A stretch of DNA of 64,000 bases, taken from Aphidius gifuensis (taxonomy: Eukaryota > Arthropoda > Insecta > Hymenoptera > Braconidae). The notes under the pieces were generated by a model. The model saw only the letters and a list, made by a program, of their open reading frames with translations. It did not search any database and was not told the origin of the DNA. The translations under genes and the position numbers were made by a program. The stretch is from contig NC_057790.1 in the NCBI RefSeq assembly GCF_014905175.1, positions 6,820,001 through 6,884,000 on the forward strand, written 5' to 3'. Of the stretch, positions 57,834-64,000 are shown one piece after another; the stretch's first letter is position 1, and the number at the start of each line of letters is the position of its first letter.

Positions 57834-59604
57834 ATGAAGATAGTTTGTTTAATACCATTTGTGGGTGAGTATTTAAATAAAATAAATATATATAAACTAT
57901 TTTAAATTAATTTATATTATAATTACATTTGTAATAAACCAGTCACTAGATGCCAATTGTTCTTCATGTTTTCATGTTTTTTGTATAGTGTTAAATTTTT
58001 TTTATTTATTGTATGCTCATCAATTGTATCTGGACACGAGTGATTGATGACTTTACGGAAAATTCAAACAAACAAATAACAATTAATAAAATAGTTTTAT
58101 TAATTTAAAATTAAATCAATAATAATTCATAGTATTAAAGATTGAAAACATACCAAAGTAAAATACCATCTTTAACTTTATCATAAAGTAATCTACCCTC
58201 TGGATCAATTGGTAATAAATGTTTGAGATCTGGATCACGACGTAAATTTGTATTAATCCAATCACTAAATGCCAATTGTTCTTCGTGTCTAACTGAATGT
58301 GTTGTTCCTTGACTTGATGCCTCAGAAATACCACCAAGTGTTTCTAAATTTTCTTTCTTTGATACAGCCTGTTTGAATGATGAACCAAGCTCATTTGCTT
58401 TTAAATCTTTACACAACTTTTCAAATTCATCAAATGACAAACGTCCTTTATGTTGTGGCTGTTGTTTATCATCATATTCCTCAATCATTTGACGTACTTT
58501 ATATCCAGGCATTTTAAAACCACAAACATCAAGTGCTGTTCTCAATTCAGCCATGTCAATGAATCCATCATTATTAGCATCAATCTACAAATTATAACAT
58601 CAATTAATTATTTTTTCATCGAAAAATCAATCATTAAAGTTAAAATCTCAATTAAACATTAATATTATAATTGTTTAAATTTATTTAGTTGGTCTTATTG
58701 GCTTTGATAAATGCCAAAAAGATTCACCAGAAGTATGGAAACATGGTCCAGAGTATACATTTCGTATGAAAGTAAATGCATCATTGTCATATCCAAAATT
58801 AAGTAATAATGCATTTTCAAATTTAACAATAATTGTTAAATGTCGTCCATTTTCAACTGAAATTAATCAAGAAAATGATGGTTTACAATGTTACGTACAT
58901 AGTGCACAAAAACAAAATCATGATATTATACAATCAACAAAATTACCAAAAATACATGCTGATAGACCAACATTACCATTTGACATTGGTAATAAAACAT
59001 TTGAAATATTATTTAGTAATAATGGAGTTAAAGATATACGTGTAGAATTACCAATATCAAATTGGCGTCTCAACATGTTTAGAGCAATATCATCACAATT
59101 AAATTTTGGTTTTAATGGTTTCGATAAAGATGAAGATACATTTACAATTGAACAAAATGAAAATTCAACAATTGGTAATTGTTATACTAAAATTGAAGTA
59201 TCGTTGGCTAAGTACATGTAAAAATACATCAATAGCATACATATCCACTTGTTGTTATAAACAAAACAAGAGATACAAATAAATGTCAAAAATATTCACC
59301 ATATTTATATTATTTTATGGATATGTTTGTTTTTTTAATACAATTTAATTTATTGCAGGAATCATCAGTGAGTGGTTTTGCATTGGCACCACAAAGTTTT
59401 GGCTCTCACACAATTAACAAAGGTACATTGACTTATACAAATGTCAAAATAAGTAGTCCAACAATGGAACATATTGATCTTCGTCTTGTTTCAATTGATC
59501 CAGCAATAAAAGAATTAAAACGTCTTGATAAACCTGGTATTTCTACTCTAGCTTCAGGTGATACTATTGAAAAAATTGCTACTCCAAAAACTGTATTAAA
59601 ATAA
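57834..59604 (+). pseudogene. Vitellogenin N-sheet gene, broken (VgN-5)
   Basis: Exon 1 57834-57864 (MKIVCLIPFVG) and exon 2 from 58689 (GLIGFDKCQKDSPEVWKHGP...) are clean and close to VgN-4 through ENSTIGNCYTKIEV. The frame then stops at 59219-59221. The following bases still encode, in another frame, remnants of the next block (YPLVVINK..., NKCQKYSPY) corresponding to YPVVEFHK and NNCTKKTPYF in VgN-4. About 20 codons are lost and the normal donor of exon 2 is not visible. Exon 3 (59360-59604) is intact. The first intron is 824 bp instead of 60-145 because it holds a copied plastin exon. A GAA/GTATCG donor at about 59200 could bypass the damage and give a short product, so residual expression is possible. 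Confidence 0.7.
57972..58664 (-). pseudogene. Partial plastin duplicate inside the VgN-5 intron
   Basis: A segment of about 690 bp nearly identical to 62262-62938. It contains plastin exon 2 with its splice sites (58154-58584, minus) and a piece of exon 3. The 139 codons from MAELRTALDVCGF encode exactly the same residues as the true exon; one synonymous change and a few intron differences are seen. It has no promoter, exon 1 or rest of exon 3. At its left edge (about 57940-57970) another scrap of exon 2 (ATGCCAATTGTTCTTC) is attached, so the copy is rearranged. It is antisense to VgN-5. A recent duplication or an assembly artefact. Confidence 0.8.
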
Positions 59605-60906
59605 TTAAAATAAATTCAATAATTTTAAATAAATATTAATAAATAAGCTATAATTAAATTTTATTAATCTATTTACTTTTTAATATATATATTTTTTGAA
59701 TTACAATTAAAATTCATGGTTCAAATTCCATGTACATTTTTATTTTTCTTATTATAAAATTAATCCTAGCATCAATTTTATTTGATGTTTAACAAAAAAA
59801 TTTATGATGACTGATTTTTTTTTTATTTTATTTTATTTTATCATTTTCTCTCTCTCTCTTTCATACAATTTTCAATGAATAAATTGCAAATGGCCCAGAA
59901 TTAAATATTACAGTAAAAATTGTAAAATTGTCTTTTTATTTTTGCACTCACTCGAGGCGATACATGATTTTATTATATTTAAATATTTTATATACGTATA
60001 GATGTAATTAAATTACTTGATTTTTTTATTTTTTGCTCTTATTTTTTAAAAATTGAGTCTTTCGTTGATTTTTTTTTTCTCTTTTAAATTACCACGTAAT
60101 ATCGTTCTCCAAACGAAACAATTTGTAAGTACAGTTTTGTCATATTTTATAAATATTTATAAATTATACATTGATGTGATTATTAAATATAAAATTTATG
60201 AAAAAAAAAAAAAAATTTATTACAGGATGTTGATTGACATTTTATCAAATCCAATGGCACATCAACTTTGCTATTATTTTTTTTTATTTTTATCAGTAAA
60301 TATTGTGCGCATAAAATTGTCTTAAAATACATTGACAAAGCAAAAGAAAAAAATCATAAATAAATGATAATAATAATGAAAAAAATTATTTGAAATAAAT
60401 TTTTAATTATTGAAAATTGACAGTTGAATATATATTTTTCTTGAATTTTAAATTCTTCATATTGTTTTTTTTTTTTTTCGCTGTCTTTCGCATATTATAT
60501 AAATGATTAGAAATTTTTTTTTTTAAATTTATAACTTGATTTTAATATTCAACAAATAATAATATTTAAAAAAAAAAAATATATATATATTATTTCAAAA
60601 CTTAAAATTAAAAATTAACGTTTTAATACATTCGTCTAGGTACCATTAATCGAAATTAATTTGTAAAACAATAATTTCAAAAAAAAAAAATAATAAATTG
60701 ATTAACTTAATTCCATGGCTTTTTGATATAAAAAAAAGCTTAGGCATATGTACATGAAAAAATTTCACTTTTTTGTCGTTAATATGGATTTTTTTTTTTG
60801 CATATTTTAATAAACTTTCAATTGAATATTTGTTATGTCAATGTTCATCATCGAGTTGGGTATAAAAAAATGAAATAATACTCGATTCTGAACAATTTGC
60901 TAGCCA
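59605..60906. other. Spacer between VgN-5 and plastin; probable plastin 3' UTR on minus
   Basis: AT-rich, with a (TC)n run (about 59846-59860) and long poly-A/T. Open frames here are low-complexity and lack homologues in the neighbours. Confidence 0.35.
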
Positions 60907-63602
60907 TTATTGTCCATTTTTAATGGTATTACCATTTTCAATAGGAATATCACTACCATTTTTTTTAGAATCCATATTTGGAATGTAATCCATAGCCATT
61001 AAACAGGCAAATACAGTCATAACCATTTTTGGTTTAACCTCAGTAATATCCTCAGGTAATGCATAAACACGAGCACCACATTTTCTAGCTAATGATATTG
61101 CATATTTTGCATTGTCAAGTTTATCATCATCAGTACCACCTTCTTTAACAAGATCATAATTAACAGTACCAGGTTTAATTGCATCAATAAGATCAATAAC
61201 TGGTTTACCATCAGCAATAGCATAATCTTGAAAACCTCTTATTCTACTTGTTTTACCAGCAGCTTCAAGTTTTGAATTAACCCATTGTACAATTTCTTTG
61301 TCAACTGATGCTGTACCAGGTATACCAGCAAGACTTGATAATAATGATAATGTATATGATCTCATTAATTGCCATATTAATGCAAGTGTTAATGTTGCAT
61401 TACCATCATTAATATCTTGTCCAGCAATACCAACAAGTGAATAATTCATTTGTTTACCAAGTTCAACAGCATAATTACAATTTTCAAGTTTTTCCATAAA
61501 TTTACGTAATTTTGTAAATTTTTTATGTACTTTTGGCCATTTAACTGTACCTGGTTTAATAATATCATATAATTGAAATATAACAATACCATCAGCAAGA
61601 TCAGAATATAACCAATTAACATGTGGTGATACACCCATTGAATTCATCCAATTTCTATATGTTTTTTCTTCACGTGTTTCTTCTAATGAATCAAGTCCTT
61701 CAATTATTGTTTCTGGTTTATCTAATCCAGGATAATTATTAAATAAATTTGCAACAAATGCAAGATTTAATTTATATATACCATTAACAACATCAGATGG
61801 TGTTACAAAACTTCTACATTCAAGTTTACCAGCTTGTTGTAACATTATTTCAGCACGTGTCATTTGATTTGGTTCCATTAATGCTTCAAGTGTAACATCT
61901 GATGTTGATGGTGATATTTGTTTTATTAAATGTGAATATATTTCTGAATCTGTTATGTCTGATTGGAAATTATGACATCTACGTGATATACCAGCATTTT
62001 CCAAATGATGATTAACCCAACGTAGTAATATTGCTTCTGGTGATAATTTAAGTAGGTCTTCAATTCTTTCACCATCTTGTAATAATGTTGCTAAACCAGG
62101 ACAATTTTCTAATGTTATTTGATTAAATAATCCAATTCTAATTATTTGCCAAAGTAAACCAAGTACAAGATGTGGTGATCCTTTTGTCAAATCATGAGCA
62201 TCAATATTAACAATATTACAACCAATTGCTTGGGCTGATGATAATGCTAATGTTAAATTTTCATGTTTTTTGTAGAGTGTTAAATTTTTTTTATTTATTG
62301 TACGCTCATCAATTGTATCTGGACACGAGTGATTGATGACTTTACTGAAAATTCAAACAATTAATGAAATAGTTTTATTAATTTAAAATTAAATCAATAA
62401 TAATTCATAGTATTAAAGATTGAAAACATACCAAAGTAAAATACCATCTTTAACTTTATCATAAAGTAATCTACCCTCTGGATCAATTGGTAATAAATGT
62501 TTGAGATCTGGATCACGACGTAAATTTGTATTAATCCAATCACTAAATGCCAATTGTTCTTCGTGTCTAACTGAATGTGTTGTTCCTTGACTTGATGCCT
62601 CAGAAATACCACCAAGTGTTTCTAAATTTTCTTTTTTTGATACAGCCTGTTTGAATGATGAACCAAGCTCATTTGCTTTTAAATCTTTACACAACTTTTC
62701 AAATTCATCAAATGACAAACGTCCTTTATGTTGTGGCTGTTGTTTATCATCATATTCCTCAATCATTTGACGTACTTTATATCCAGGCATTTTAAAACCA
62801 CAAACATCAAGTGCTGTTCTCAATTCAGCCATGTCAATGAATCCATCATTATTAGCATCAATCTACAAATTATAACATCAATTAATTATTTTCATCAAAA
62901 AATCAATCATTAAAGTTAAAATCTCAATTAAACATTAACAAATAGATTCAACTTATTTATCGTATAAATTTTTACTCGTTAACCTTGAAATATTAACAAT
63001 AAAAAATAATTTATTTCTAATTTAAATTCTAAAAAATTTATATATTTTATTATTATTTTTTTTCAATAATTATGTTACGTAATTTATTATTGCTCAAGTG
63101 TTATCAGTTGGTTGATATGATAATTGTGCTATACGTAGCTTTAAGTATGATAAAAAATAAAAAAAAAAAAAAGGAAAATTATTGTTAAATTACGAGCTGT
63201 ATATCCTCATGTAATCCCAATGACCTTTTAATGGAATTTACATTCTACCTCATCTCATTAATTAAAAAATTTATCAAAAATTTTTCTTATATTTATTTTT
63301 TTTTTTTATTGTAAATTATTATCATATCTCTGTGCATTCACTACTATGTAGTTTTATTCAGATAATAATGAAACGCTTGTATGCCCCAAGAAAAATATAA
63401 CTGTTATTAAAAATAAATAAAAATATTTTTATATTTTTCAAGTTTCGGTTATTATTTTTAGATTAATTATTTTATTTTTTTGTTTTATCAATCAAGGCTA
63501 TTATAAATTCGATAAAAAATAACTCACTAAATGAAAAAAACGATCAAAGTCCTTGAGATATTCCTCGATAACATCCCACTTTTCAATATTACGAATTTCC
63601 AT
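60907..63602 (-). CDS. Plastin/fimbrin, actin-bundling protein
   Basis: Complete 647-residue plastin, family-typical length. Exons on minus: 63602-63528 (25 codons), 62862-62432 and 62344-60907; GT-AG junctions and phases agree. Exon 1 gives the first EF-hand helix (YLKDFDRFFHL), continued in exon 2 by IDANNDGFIDMAEL, a good calcium loop. The second EF-hand loop is degenerate (DDKQQPQHKGRLSFDEF). Four calponin-homology domains follow in two actin-binding pairs, with hallmarks DGILLCK, INHSCPDTIDERTINKK, HLVLGLLWQIIRIGL, NWLYSDLADGIVIFQLYD and LALIWQLMRSYTL. It cross-links actin filaments into tight bundles in the cytoplasm, regulated by calcium through the EF-hands. Exon 2 is duplicated at 57972-58664. 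Confidence 0.94.
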
Positions 63603-64000
63603 TTTATTAAATACAAAAAAATCAACACTCTATTGTAAATAAACGCACAAAATAATTGGAAATAAAAATAATCTAAAAATTGAGGAATGTTAGACAACAA
63701 AGTCCAAGTTTGTACACTCACTGATGTAAAATACTGATCATCATCATGAGCAATGTGTTATCGTTGTTATCAAACTAGATGATTAGCTGATAATAAAATT
63801 CACAAGAAAAATATAATTTTAAAAAAAAAGTTGACATAAATTGTATAAATAAAAATACATTTTATAATTTATTATTTAATTCAAAAAAAAAAACAGCTGT
63901 AATAATTTTTTTTTTCGCAATAAACATAATTTACATTTCCTTGACCTAACATACTCATCTTAAAATTTATTTTAATTTCCGGAGATGTTATAATTGGCTT
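63603..64000 (-). promoter_or_regulatory. Upstream region of plastin
   Basis: Sequence 5' of the plastin start on minus. It includes a short GC-richer part near 63690-63780 (GTGTACAAACTTGGACTTTG on minus) that could be 5' UTR. No clear TATA box or transcription start can be assigned. Confidence 0.3.

Noticed and set aside
58135..58554. 139-codon EF-hand/CH frame as an independent plastin-like gene
   Set aside because: It is exon 2 of plastin copied with its splice sites; the apparent stop is intron read-through, and there is no promoter or remaining exons.
60053..60325. 90-codon plus frame near the plastin 3' end
   Set aside because: Tyr/Ile/Lys/Phe-rich, no homologue and no signal of selection; in the probable plastin 3' UTR.

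Overview
The window is AT-rich, intron-containing eukaryotic DNA from an insect. It carries a tandem seven-transmembrane odorant receptor array, a trypsin-fold protease homologue, an ataxin-7/SGF73 gene, a plastin gene and vitellogenin-domain genes. Extreme AT content with long poly-A/T runs, short introns and the receptor family suggest a hymenopteran, plausibly an aphid-parasitoid braconid. That is inference; nothing here is a species marker.

Layout. (1) 1-7.2 kb: odorant receptor array on + (a 3' end, one intact gene, relic pieces, and one gene broken by a roughly 0.96 kb insertion). (2) 7.2-15.3 kb: gene-poor desert with one GC-richer block (13.3-13.8 kb). (3) 15.3-16.2 kb: serine protease homologue lacking catalytic His and Ser. 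(4) 19.6-22.0 kb (-): SAGA subunit ataxin-7/SGF73. (5) 23.5-25.8 kb (-): two related small secreted proteins and a possible decayed third. (6) 28.0-32.1 kb (+): three secreted proteins made only of the vitellogenin N-terminal sheet; two more at 56.4-59.6 kb, one of them broken. (7) 32.8-34.0 kb: short-chain dehydrogenase. (8) 34.4-43.1 and 48.1-53.7 kb (-): two very large P-loop GTPase-like genes. Phase-matched splicing adds a signal-peptide exon to each, followed by a tetra-arginine site, so they look secreted. A third copy survives only as flanking relics. (9) 60.9-63.6 kb (-): complete plastin/fimbrin gene; one of its exons is copied into an intron of the last vitellogenin-domain gene.

The 32.8-55 kb part is built by segmental duplication of a dehydrogenase + giant GTPase + promoter block, littered with MITEs, a solo LTR-like element and a dead non-LTR retrotransposon. 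All three promoter copies of the giant genes keep the same palindromic kappaB-like site, which suggests Toll/Imd-type control. The best candidate for an undescribed system is this set of secreted, kappaB-associated giant GTPase-like proteins. The vitellogenin-N-only family flanking it on both sides is the second. Functions of both are inferred from sequence only; exon joins were made by eye from splice consensus and reading phase.
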